From positions 164,902,822-164,966,821 of the forward strand of contig NC_090025.1 in NCBI RefSeq assembly GCF_037176765.1: 64,000 nt of DNA. The letters are read 5' to 3'. Under the pieces are notes generated by a model, which worked only from the letters and a program-made list of their open reading frames with translations, ran no database searches and had not been told where the DNA came from. This document shows, one piece after another, positions 23,421-36,300 of the stretch. Source of the DNA: Anolis sagrei (Eukaryota; Chordata; Lepidosauria; Squamata; Anolidae). Position 1 is the first letter of the stretch; the number at the start of each line of letters is the position of its first letter. The position numbers and the translations under genes were made by a program.

Positions 23421-24329
23421 GGCCAGAGTAAGGGTACAAGGGTTAAAAGTGCTGATGTGACAGGTGGAAATGAGGCTTATGGCCATTCAGCCCGGAAAAC
23501 TCACAGAAACCAATATCATATTTTGCTACATCTTTCTGCCCTGAGATTACAATCTAGACGTTATTACAAGAGAGTCGATAAACGTCCAGGAAATGTCTGG
23601 GAAAGACAGGAAAAGAAATAATGGAGGGAAATGTGTACATTTTCAAGTTATCTATCCATTACGGCAGCCCTGCAAATCGTATAGACTTTCCTTAGGCAAA
23701 GAATACTAGAAAGTGGTTTTGCCAGTTCCGATCTCTGAAGTATAGCCTACAGCACTTTCTGCTTCTTGGTGGTCCCCATCCAAGTACTAATCAGAGAGGA
23801 TCTGGTGCCTTCAGGTTAGAACTATTATACAGTTATGGATCTGATTGACTAGCTGCAGCAGAAACACACTGCAAGGTTGGAGTGTCATCCTGGAAACCAC
23901 TGGAAGGCAAATGTCAGCAGTGGAAAGGGCTAACCCTGCTTCCCCATTTAATCAAACATTGACTGCAATCCAAAATCCCTCTCCATTTAGCATGAATATC
24001 CACATCTGGAGATATGCTGTGCCAGCACTGTACAACGCTTATGAAAATGAGCAACATTTCACAACACATGGCAATGACTGGGCGCCACTGAGCAATAGAC
24101 AACTTTGCTGTGTGTGCAACTCTCCTTCCACTGCTGCTAGAAGAATACATTTGTTGAACCATGGAAAATAATTTACCTCACATGTGAAGTGTGTCTTATG
24201 TATGGATGTGCCACTAAAATTATGTCAGCCATTGATCTACATCCAATTGTTAGCCTTACTTACAGTAGAGCCATTGAATCAATGCATAAACATCGACACA
24301 ATTTAGCAACTTATCCAATGGATCTATAT

Positions 24330-24462
24330 CAGGCAAGGGCAAACTTTGGTCCTCCTGATGTTTTGGACTACAACTCCCACAATTCCTAACAGCCGATAGG
24401 CTGTTAGGAATTGTGGGAGTTGTAGTCCAAAACACCTGGAGGGCCAAAGTTTTCCATGCCTG
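24330..24462. mobile_element. 133-bp near-perfect palindromic hAT MITE
   Basis: Ends CAGGCAAGGGCAAACTTTGG and its inverted match, with a perfect 8-bp duplication ATCTATAT (24322-24329 and 24463-24470). The centre AACAGCCGATAGGCTGTT is a hairpin tip, so almost the whole element can fold on itself. Confidence 0.92.
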
Positions 24463-24470
24463 ATCTATAT

Positions 24471-25245
24471 GAACCATTGGATTTAGGCCAGAGGATGCAG
24501 TCCCATTTCCCATATCCCATCCATACATCACATTATCAAATTCCACATACATGGCATTTGTATCAAACATGTTGAGACTCACATGGATAGAGGGAAGGAA
24601 AGTTTTTAACTTTTTCCTCCTTGCTGTGATTTCAACCTGGATTGAGTAGGAGCATGTTTATCATGTGTATTGACCCCCTCCCCCCCCAAAAAGCAATATT
24701 TCTGCTTCAATGGACTGAATTTTAAAACTGACTTTTCCCACAAGAATTGTTACAAGGTTATGATTATCCTTTCTGGGATTTTTTTCAGCATATCTATCAG
24801 CATGAAACATGTCTGTGCAATTCTAGTTGTCTAGGAATTACATTATCCGTGCCAACGGCACCTAGAAACAAAAAGGAGCTAAGTTTGCTGCTTGCACAAA
24901 ATGGTGCAAGGCAAGAATAAAAGGGAGAGATGTGTTGTAACTGTGATAATAAGCTATTAAGGTGCAGCACTTTCATTCCACAGGGAAGCATTTGAAGATT
25001 TCTCAAACTGAAGGAGAGCATTTGCAGCAACTATTGTATTACCAATTTTGGACAAAACTTCTCTGTCCTACATTACGTCTTTCTTTGCTGAATCTTTTAG
25101 CTCCATTCTGATTTCTTGTGTTTACCTTGCCAACGCACATCCTTTCGGGGACATTCAAATCCCATAAAAATACTAATAAAAGCTATCTATTGCAATGAGA
25201 ATAAAAGCCAGAGATGTGATTTACACAAGGGAGATTCCTTTCTGT
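24471..25245. other. Intergenic stretch without recognised features
   Basis: No gene, RNA or repeat family is recognised. A C-rich tract lies at about 24677-24687. Confidence 0.4.
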
Positions 25246-25247
25246 AG

Positions 25248-25352
25248 GCCCTTCCACACAGCCCTATATCAAGGCAGAAAATCCCACAGAAAATCCCACA
25301 GTATCTGCTTTGAACTGGGTTATCTGGCATATAGCGTTGTGTGGAAGGGCCC
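25248..25352. mobile_element. Palindromic MITE ('CCCTTCCACACAGC' family)
   Basis: Left CCCTTCCACACAGCCCTATA and right GCGTTGTGTGGAAGGGCCC are inverted matches, with AATCCCACAGTATCTGCTTT inside. Confidence 0.7.
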
Positions 25353-25486
25353 CATGTTCTAAGCATTGCATGGTTGATTTGCTCACCATATTGCAGATAG
25401 ATTTTATTTCACAGCAGTTACCAGGAACCCCAGCATTCTCCAGATGTTCTGTCTGCAATTTCTATCATCCTAGCCAAACTGCAGTC

Positions 25487-25850
25487 CAGTGGTTCCCAAC
25501 CTTTTTTTTGACCAGGAACTACTTTACCAGGGACCACTCTCCAACAGTACCAAAAGGGTTATGAATCAGTTTTTTGTCAACTTTAGATTCGGTTTGGTTA
25601 TTTGAGGTTCTGATTCAGAAAATTGCATTGGATAGACCACATCAGCACTAGTTTCTGATACAGAACATATGCCAGCAGTCACCATCTGCTTGCCCACAGA
25701 AAACCATATTTAATAAGCCTTGGCACTATAAGAGGGTTTCATGAGACCAGTCACTCTCATTGCAACAGTGTAGTAATGATGAGGCCGCAGACCATGTTTT
25801 AGTTCTTGTGGATCACTGGTGGTCCATGGACCACAGGTTGGGAACCACTG
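25487..25850. mobile_element. hAT element, minimal-array copy
   Basis: Ends CAGTGGTTCCCAACC and GGTTGGGAACCACTG. The flanks CTGCAGTC and CTGTACTC agree at 6 of 8 positions, as for an aged target duplication. Only about two of the 16-bp units are present (25508-25537). Confidence 0.85.
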
Positions 25851-26245
25851 CTGTACTCCAATAGATCTGGAAAGTGCTGGATGAGGGAGGTTGCTGTGGG
25901 AATGTATACCTCCTTTAATGCAAATCACCCCTTTGACTGTGGGAACTGCTACAGTCATTTGCACATTACTTAATATTAATGTTATAAAAAACCAAGGGAA
26001 GACTCTGAATAATAGCAAGATGTATGGGTCAATGGGTTCCATGCTGCTTGGTTTTGACCTAAACATGCTTGTTCTTGGAGAACTGAAAGTAGATCTTTCA
26101 TTTCAATACCACCCGGTACAATCACTCTCCTTGGCTTTATACTAAAAGTGAAAGTTGGATAAACTATAGTTTCCAGGTTGGCATCACCTGGGGAATTGGG
26201 AGGAATCTCAGGATGAGATCACTGCCTTGAAAGCTATATGTATAT

Positions 26246-26342
26246 GAGATATTCAGAGATTTCCAGGTTGTATGGCTGTGTTCTAGCAGCATTTTCTCCT
26301 GATGTTTCACCTGCATCTGTGGCTGGTATCTTCAGAGAATCT
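26246..26342 (-). mobile_element. Penelope-like terminal repeat with hammerhead-like core
   Basis: On the minus strand it carries CTGAAGA, a stem-loop, then GAAACATC. The match to the family runs out on both sides. It lies between the GPCR and the galectin. Confidence 0.55.
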
Positions 26343-26744
26343 TTCAACTATATACATATATATGAAAGTGTCATTTCTTACACCTAGTGCTTTCAATTTG
26401 AATTGTCCAATCTGTGAAAGTGTGGTTTATGATATCACAAGTTCTCAACTTTTAGTCTTAAAATCTGATGGCCTGGGATAATCCTTGTATGGTAAGCCTA
26501 TGCGCCATATATAGGTGTCCATAGCACAAAGCTCAAGTATGGAGTCTTCAGAAAGAGAGGATTCTTTTCTGGAATGATAACCACTACCTATTGCTTTTAC
26601 AGATGAAAGAGGCTGTCATCACTACATATTTATAGCAGGTTTTCATTGAGGCCCACATATCTTACTAGTGAAATGGTAGGGTTTAGCAAGTCTGGGTCTT
26701 ACAGTTCTTTTACATAACACAATTATAGACCTTTAATGTTATCT

Positions 26745-26880
26745 TAAGCATTATAACTTGTGGGTCCCCAGATGTTTTGGCCTTCAACTCCCAGACATCC
26801 TAACAGCTGGTAAACTGGCTGGAATTTCTGGGAGTTGCAGGCCAAAACATCTCGGGACCCACAGGTTGAGAGCCACTGCT
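26745..26880. mobile_element. Diverged hAT MITE
   Basis: Shares CCCCAGATGTTTTGGCCTTC and CACAGGTTGAGAGCCACTG with the element at 14715-14849. The left terminus is eroded. Confidence 0.7.
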
Positions 26881-27357
26881 CTAAGGCAATCTGCAACAGT
26901 GAAATCTAAGTACCTTGCCAAACTACACATCTCAGGATTCTGTGGAGCCATAGCAGTTAAAGTGATATCAAAATGCTAAAACCTGGGTAGTATGAAAGAG
27001 AAATGTGTGATTCTTTAGGAGGACACCAGAGGATTAATTGGGGTTCTTTCTACCAAATCAGGAAACTTGGATGGAATGGGATGCTTTTGTTTTCTTGCCC
27101 ACTTTGAAAATAAAACAAAATAACAATTGTTCAAGATGTTTAGCAAATCCTGATCTGTCTTATACTTGTGTTCTCCAGTTAGAGTGAAGTGTATTTTTGT
27201 GTTCTGGTCACCCAGGATGTAATTATAACTGTAGAAATAACCTTAGAAATATATGGACATTTCACCAATGATAAACATAATTGAGTTGCATTTATTATTA
27301 TTTTTTCTGCCTTATTTGAACAGGAGGTAAGTAGGAGAGGAGCAAGAGGTGGAGCAG

Positions 27358-30300
27358 TTAAGCAAATGAGACTCCCGTGACATCGAAGTCACCTTCTACA
27401 CAGATAAATTCAATGCCTTCTGCCGCCAAGGCGTTAGGGAACTTGAATTGATGGTTGCCTGGTAGTGTAATGGTCACTTCTTTTTTATCGTGGGTAAAGA
27501 ACACCTGGAGGAAAAAAGGGTTTGGAATGAAGGTGAGTTTGGTAGAGAAGATATAATCCATTTAATTGTTTCACATGCTCTCATGCTAATTAGAAAATTA
27601 AATCACATAAATTATGGCTACCCATGGAAGAAGTGCTGACTAAGTAAGGTTGAGTGACTATGACTCTCTGGGTGCTTTTGGCCTACAACCCCCACCACCC
27701 CTAGCCAGCATAGCCAATGGCAAGGGATTATGGGAACTGCAGTTCAAAGACATCGAGAAGACCACAACTGTTTATCTCTGCTAAACTGATAATTTGACAG
27801 GACTTCTGTGTCATTAATTTCATAACAGGCAAAACCAAAGCCCAACAAAAGATATCTAGCAAAGGATATTTCCTGAATATTCTCATCAGCTAGTTAAAAC
27901 CTGCTGCTCTCCAGATGTGTTGGGCTACAACTTCCATGATACACAATGGCTAAGAATAATTTAAACCAGTGTTCCTTAACCTGGGGGTTATGAGGAGGTT
28001 TTAGAGGGGTCATCAAAGACCATCAGAAAACACATATTTCTGATGGTCTTAGTAACCCCTTTGTCAGAGAAGGCTGAAGATCTCTCCATCTATCCTTCTC
28101 TTCCTTTTTGAAAACAGACTGCGAAATCTCCCACCAAAAGCCCTCCTCCTGCTGTGATTGGCTGGCCTCTCAGTCAAGGGGAGGGCTGTATCTGAGTTTC
28201 CAAGCAGGGAGGAAAGAGCAGGCATGGTCTCCCTTAAATCACTGTCAATTCCTCCCAGATCCCTCCAGTATTTTCTGTTGGTCATGGGGGTTCTGTGTGA
28301 GAAGTTTGGCCCAATTCTATCATTAGTAGGTTCAAGGGGTTCCTTGATTGTAGGTGAACGATAAATCCCAGCAACTACAACTCCCAAATGTCAAGGTCTA
28401 TTTCCCCCAAACTCCACCAGTGTTCACATTTGGGCATACTGAGTATTTGTGCCAAGTTGTGTCCAGATCCATCATTGTTTGAGTCTACAGTGCTCCCTGG
28501 TAGAGGTGAACTACAACTTCAACACTCAAGGTCCATGTTCAACAAACCCAGTATTTTCTGTTGATTGTGGGAGTTCTTTGTGGCAAGTTTGGTTCAGTTC
28601 TATCATTGGTGGAGTTCAGAATGCTCTTGGATTGTAGGTGAACTATACATCCCAGCAACTACAACCCTGAAATGACAAAATCAACCCCCAACCAATCCTA
28701 CCAGTATTCAAATGTGGGTGTATCAAATCGGGTATTTGTGCCAAATCTGGTCCAATGAATGAAAATTCATCCTGCATATCAGATATTTACATTACCATTC
28801 ATAACAATAGCAAAATTACAATTATGAAGTAGCAACAAAAATAATTTTATGATTGAGGGTCACCACAATATGAGGAACTGTATTAAGGGGTCGCAGCATT
28901 AGGAAAGTTGAGAACCACTGGTTTAAGTTGCAATTTAACACACCTGGAGAAGGGAGCCAGGTCAGATTTTGTGGATCTCAACTGTACTTCCTTTGACCCT
29001 TTGTATATGCAACCCTTCAAACCTGTTGCATGTTTTATATCTCTGCCTTACCATTTCTATCCTGCATTGAAATGTTGACCACAGACAATCATTTCCAAGT
29101 CTTACCTCGGTAGGGCTGCCCTCTTGGAAGGGAAAGTTGCTCTCTCTCAGTTCTGTGCCCCACTGCCCTTTGCTCCTGGAATTGCAGACAATGGTCCTTG
29201 TGTCGCCATGAGCATCAAAACGTCCGTTGAAATGCAGTACATAGTCATCTTTGTCTTTGCCCAGGTTAACTACAAAGCTAAGATAGAGGGAATATATAAT
29301 TAATACCAAGGAAACAAAGCAACACTGGGCTTTTTTGTTGGTTCAAGCCACTAATATCACATTCTTTAAAAAAAAGAAAAGAAAAGAACCATAATATACT
29401 AAACAATCTGTCAGATTACTCCAGAAAGAGATTGTGTAATGTGGATTTGAACACATTGCTGTGAAGTTGGGACTTTCTCAGGCCCTGAGATTTCAGGGTC
29501 AAAATACATGAAGAAGGAACAGCAGAAGGTGTTGCCCCTGGTGATGTTATTAAGAACGGTACTTTAGGCATTAGCTTCAAATGCACATAGTACGCCATTC
29601 AATTCTGAAGCATAATGCTTTTTGAAAAACTGATTACAGTGAAAATAGATATATACATACACTTTTCAAAGTGATGCTGTCACACTAAGATTCCTCCCTT
29701 TGCTTTGAGAGCTGGAAAAAGGGGATCCAAATAACCCCTTCCACACATTGCACCTTGAAGAAGTTTGTTCCCCCAGCAATGTAACCCAATGTTCCATGCT
29801 ACTTTGGACAAGAGATGCCAAATGCTTTTTGGAACTCCTCAGAGATCAACTGCATGTGGGTATTTTAATAGCTCATAGCTCCCTCTGTCACCAAAACATC
29901 AAACATCTGGGTGTCCCCTGGAGAAAGTCCTTGCAGACAGCCAAGTCTCTCACACCAGAAGAGACTTGCAGTTTCACAAGTCGCACCTGACATGAAAAAA
30001 AGAGATGATTTGGAGAACTCTCTCCTTCTGATTCTCAGAACCTTTTGCAAGTTGTAGGCTGCACATGAACTTGGTCCTCTGTAATCCTTTCCAGCTATGA
30101 AGAATTAGAAGCAACCTCCTACTCATCCTCCTCCATCTCCTCCTTCTGCTTGAGGCAACCTGAACCAATTGCACAATCACTCTCCTTTCCAAGTATTTTT
30201 CCCAAGGGAGCTTAGGGTTGTTCATCCAGTCCCCTGGAGACGCTTCCCTCCCCCCCCTCCTCCTCTGCATTTAGAAGCTCACAGGCGCCACTGTGTAGGT

Positions 30301-33300
30301 GGTAAACTGAATAGGTTGTTGAGAATGGCAGGCTAGGAACCTTCAGTGATGCTATCATCAAAAGGGAAACAGTTAGGACTTGCTGAACTTTCAGATTATG
30401 CCTGTTCCCAGAGAAACCGCCCAAACCCCTTTAGCCTCCTTCCTGTCCAAACACAGATCTTCTCTAGAATAGCAGCAGTGGGGAAACATGTGGTCTTCTG
30501 GTTATGGAAGGGCGGCAATGCTCATCATGCCTTGCTACCGGATACACTGGCAAGATCTGATGGAGTTGCAATCCAACAACAGCTGAAGGGCTGCATCTTC
30601 TCTTTCCCACTATTATCATCTTTCTCAAAGCACTGTCTTCCAGATTTGTAGGACTATAGTTCCCATGCCCACCAGTCTGCAACAGCCGGGCACGATACTA
30701 TATTACACTACCAGGATTTTGCAGTGATTTGTTTCAGCATGCAAATCTTCCCTTTGAATATTTAGACTCCATTCCAGAAGGGTGACTGTGCTAGTATGTA
30801 AAATTACAAAGATTCGTGGGATGACTTAAAGAGGAAGACCATGATCCAAAGGCTATTTTGGCAAGCTCATAACCCTCTGTCAATGTACATATACTGGCAG
30901 CATAGGTGGCAACAGCTTCCCCTCTTCCACCAGTTTTGCAAAAAAAGCAGAAAGAGTCTCTTGGGGACGAGCATCACCCGCAGCCATTGAGCTGCTCATC
31001 TGCCCTTATACATCTTGAAGAGGAGGAAAAAATCATAACCAGAGTCTGGGAAAAAAAGGCAGTAACTGGGTTGCTGTGAGTTATCCAGGCTGTATGGCCA
31101 TGTTCCTGAAATATTCTCTCCTGACATTTCACCTACATCTGTGCCAGGCATCGGTTGTGAGGTCTGTTGGAAACTAGGCAAGTGACGTTTATATATCTGT
31201 GGAATGTCCAGAGTGGGAGAAAGTACTCCTGTCTGCTTGAGGCAAGTGTGGATGCTGCCATTGGCCACCTTGATTAGCAACGAATGGCCTTGCAGCTTCA
31301 AAGCCTGTCTGCTTCCTGCCTGGGAAGCAAAACTATTTATTTGGTCCAGTATAAAGGCAGTCTGGGTGCATACTCAGAAGCAAAATTGTCAGGAGAGGGA
31401 ATTAGTCACAGGAGCCACAGGGATAAAGGTGTTGGACAAGGAAGGCTAGAGTACTTGTTTTGTAACAGCCTTAAAAGTACTTATGCTGGTTAACTGGCCA
31501 GAATAAGTCATCTACTCTCGATAGAATCTGAAATGGGATCATTGTACTGTGGGCATATAATGAGACTGCAGACCTCATTATAAAAGAAGATAATGCTGTG
31601 CAAAGTAGGACACAGTAGAAAAAGGGGAAGCCAGCATAACACATGGATTGATTTTATCAAGAAATCCATAGCTCTGTGTGTGTAAGAGCTGAGCAGGATG
31701 ATTGATAGCAGGGTCTCTTGGAAATCTCTCATGAATAAGGCGATCAGAAGTCAAAGCTCATGTGATAACAAAGCCACCTGCTGGTTCCTGGCCTAGCATT
31801 TTCTTTGGCATGAGATTTTAGGGCACTGGTTAGTATCAGTTGTATGCATGTTTGCCTCATTTGGCAGATTATTATACACATATTTAAATAAATGGGTAAA
31901 CGGGTGATGGATCTCATATGTGGGGTTTGAAAGAGCAGAACCGGGAAAAAGTGCCAACATTGATCATTCTTAATGGTAGGGTTTCTCATATGCTTGTGAA
32001 TTCAAAAGGGCCTGGATAGCAGAAGCAACTCAATGGCATCCGATGGCCAGACTCGGTTGTTAATTGCTGCCAAGTGAGTTCAATATATGGCAACTCTATG
32101 AATGAGAGATCTCCAAGGGCCCTTCCAACAGCCCTATATCCAGAATATCAAGGCAGAAAATCCCACATTATCTGCTTTGAACTGGGATATATGGTAGTGT
32201 AACCCAGTTCAAAACAGATATTCTTAGATATATGGCTGTGTGAAAGGGTCTCAAGATACCTTCTTATCAACAGACTTTGGCCCCTACTACACTGTCATAC
32301 AATCCAGATTATCCAAGAAGATAATCCACATCTGATTTGAACTGGAGTACAGGAGTCTACACTGCCATTTGGATTTTATTTGGCAGTGTAGAAGAGACCT
32401 TTCTTAAATGAATACACAAGAAAACCCTGTGATTGGTTCTCTTCCATAAGTGAGAAACTACTTGAAGGCACACAAGTTTGAACCTAAAGGTGCAACTCAA
32501 TGAAGACTTTACCTAGGGAAGCACATTTTTGTAGCAAATAACTGTTACAGCCTTTTGCAACAGCTTCACACAGGCTAGGGGTAATGGCTATAGTGGCACA
32601 CATCTAGTGACTGGCAGCTTTGGGGGAAAGGCAGACTTTGGAGGATTTGTACCATTTTAACACACCATTCAGACACTTATAAATCGAAGGAAAAAATGAA
32701 AAGAGAAAAACCACAGCCGGAGTTGTGCTCTTCTCATCTCATTCTTCTTGGCACAGTAGCAAATACAAATCAGTTTACTGTGTTCAGCAGACAGAGGAAA
32801 AAGACATTGCAAGAGGCGACTGAAGGGGGAGAATTAGAACCATTGCCTTCAACAGCTGGTTCTGCTTATTCTCTTGGCAGGAGGCAAAGAGCAAGGAAGG
32901 AGGAGGGAAGCCATTAACTTGTCTATTTTTTGGACATGACTCACTGGAAAATGCTCCCAGGGGGTGGTTATTAACAAGGACTGGAAAAGTTATTTTTGGA
33001 TTCCAGAACCCAGAATCCTTCAATATTCACGGGCATTGAAGACCCCAAACGCCACTTGTCCAAGATGTGGTCATTAAGCCCTTTATGGCAAGTTCTCTGT
33101 CCTCTTTAAAGTGGGGGGGGGGGGGGAGAAAACAAGGTTCATCACTATAGTTTGATTGGTTTCATCACAGATCAATTCCATTCCTAGGACAACAAAGACA
33201 TAACTAGAGCCTTCCATCCATTCAACGTACCTCTTAGCTGCTGGTGCAACTTTTCCTTGCACTGAAATGCGTTGACCGGGTGGAATACGGAGTTTGGTGC

Positions 33301-36300
33301 AAAGAATTCCCTAGACAAGGAATGCACAGATAAATTATTGTTTATACTCTTTGCCAAGCAATAGAGAACGGAGGTCTCCAGGCCTGTAGCGAGGGGGGGG
33401 GGGTTAGGGGTTCACCCCCCCCCCAAATTTTTCAGGTTAAAAAAAATAAACCTGGTTTACTCATTAATTTTAACTGGTTAACCAAATCCCCATGCTAAGT
33501 CTATGAGACGTAAAAAATTAAGAGTCCCTCCAGAACTGCAAGCACTATCTCAAGCAAATATTGACAATTTATTCACACTGTCATTACTTGCAGCAATAAC
33601 CAATGTAGCAAAGCAACCAAGTTGGGGGGGGGGGAGTGTTGGATGCCCTCATTAAGGAGGCCAGACTTGGTGGAGGTGGTTGACAGGGGCAGAGCTGCAG
33701 GCTATTGAAGGATGCTCTGCTCCCTGCTGTGCTCTTTGCTTCAGTGTGAGCTAGGAGGCAGGTTTCAACCCTCCCTAAAATTTTCAACCCCCCCCCCATT
33801 TTCAAAACTCCCCCCCCCCTGAAATTTTCAACCCTCCCCGAAATTTTTTTCTGGCTACGGCCCTGGAGGTCTCATATTATAGGTAGTATTAGGTGGTTCA
33901 CTGCTGTTCTCTCTCATTCTTATTGAATAAGCCACATAATCATATACGGAAACGAGCAAACCAAAATATGTGGATGAGTCACACTCACTCTACAAACATC
34001 AAAGTGGGCTAACATTTGAAACAAGAAAAAAGAACATGTGGCTGCCAGATGGGGTTAGACTAGGTCTCCCATCATCCTTCACCAGAGCTATTCTGAGTAG
34101 GATTGAGGGGATTTGTAGTCCATGATTCTTTAATATTGAACTATGGTCTTGAAAGTGTCATCAAACTGTATTAATTCCATAGCTGTGGTGTCCAACTTTT
34201 GGTCCTCCAAGTGTTTTGGACTTCAACTCCCAAAATTCCTCACCATTGGACCAGCTGGCCAGGACTTCTGGGAGCTGGAATCCCAAACACCTGGAAGATC
34301 ACTGTTCCACCATGTCAATGTACTTGTGCATTGTCACCTCTGCTCTTTTCAATTGTCTTCCAGAGTGCCATATAAACAACAGAAAGGACAAGGACTACTG
34401 AACACAGGTGGATTCCTTTCCTCGTGTGATGGGGCAACAAGCCTGAAAGCAACTTATAGTTCTGCCATTCAGAAAAGCACAGACCCCCTTCCCTCCTGTC
34501 CTAAAGTTATTTTGTATAGCACGGAATGGCAATGGGGTAGGCAGAGAATGTTCTATTTCACCAAACATAAGCAAGATAATTCAGTGCACCTGTCCCAATT
34601 TTGCCAAAAAAACCCTGCAAGGATTCAGGGGATCCCAAAGCCAAATGGTGTTTGTTTCTGGCTACCACTTAGAAGGCCTGCTAGTTCAAAGCAGAGCATG
34701 GGAGATGTTCTAGTTCCTTGGACAAATCTCTTAGAATTATCCATTGGCCATGCTGGCTGGCAGATTCTGGGAGTTGTAGTCCAAAAGTAACATTTCCTAA
34801 GCTGTGGCTCAGAGTCAGTGTCTCTGGACTTGATAGCCCCTGGTGGTGTAAGATCACTTGCCAATGATTTCTGGGTCCTCATTAAAGTACAACTCCCAGG
34901 ATTCCATAACATTGAGCCATTGTAAATAAAGTGCTGTCAAACTGCATTAATTCTACAGTGTTGATTAACCCTATGTCTTCTTCTACCCATGCAGTTGGAA
35001 AATAAAGCTGTTGGGAGAGCTTTTGACAACACTCAGGCATCTCTTAACTTTATGGTTTGAAACTTGCTTAAAGCCCAGGGTGATCATAAATCTCTGGATT
35101 GGAAGCAAGTGAAGACATCTGCTGGGTGTGTGACTAAACCCTTGTGCCAGCAGGACTGCTGACTGACACGTTAGCAGTTCGAATCTGGGGGGAGCGGGTT
35201 GAGCTCCCTCTGTCAGCTCCAGCTCCCCATGTAGGGACATGAGAGAAGCCTCCCACAAGGATGGTAAAACATCAAACATCCTGGCATCCCCTGGGCAATG
35301 TCCTTGCAGATGTCCCATTCTCTCATACCAGAAGTGACTTGCATTTTCTCAAGTTGCTCAACACACACACAAGTCAAGTTGCAAGTTAAGAGCTGAAGCT
35401 TGGCTCATGGGCCAAAGGCAGGCTCTTGAGTTGCAGTCAAGGTTGCCATTTGCAAAAAAGGTGATCTTACTTGAAACTTGCCTTAGCAGCAAAAGGCTGC
35501 AATGAACAGGCGTGTTATCAGTTCCCTACCATCAAACTAAGAATTACTGGAAAATATCAATGCAGGCATCTACCACATTGATTCTGATGCAATGCAACCC
35601 GCAATGCAACCTGAGCCCTGCTACATGCACAATGGTGGACCTTCTTATAGCAACACCAGAGGCACTCCAAGTGGCCAGCTACTGGTCAAAGGACATTTAA
35701 ATAAAATGCCAAGTTTGCAAACTTTGCCATTTGTTTTTTTTTTAATACAATACAACTGTTTGGTTCACTCCTGACAGGATAAATAAATAAATATTCTGAT
35801 GTAACTCCTGGAACCAGGATTCCAATCTGCAAAAATGAGTTTCTTTCTTTGGGAGTTGTTCTGCAAATTAACACTTGCAAGATGTGTCATATGGGTGCAA
35901 AGAAATATCTAGGAATTAAAATTGTATCTTTGCTTAACATGGGGCTTTTTTTTTTTACCAGCACAGAGTTCTGCTTCATTTCCATACCAGAGAAGAAGGC
36001 AATAAAAAGAGTGTAGAGACTTGTCTGAGCTTCAGAACTTTCTTTTCCCCATAAAAGAGAGAGTGCAATAATTAACAGAACCTTTTTCCAAGAAAGAGGT
36101 AAAGACTGGATCCAACGGTACTGCCGGCACACGCTATGCTGCTGAGCCACACCCAGTTGCCCTACCGCTTTGAACATCTCCTTTGTTTCACACCCAGCAG
36201 ATGTCTTCACTTGCTTCCAATCTAGGGATTTACGATCGCTCTGGGCTTTAAGCAAGTTTCAAACCATAAAAGTTAAGAGATGCCTGAGTGTTGCCAAAAG

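Noticed and set aside
34143-34790. 215-codon plus-strand frame
   Set aside because: It runs through a MITE and unrelated intron sequence of the galectin gene, with no domain.
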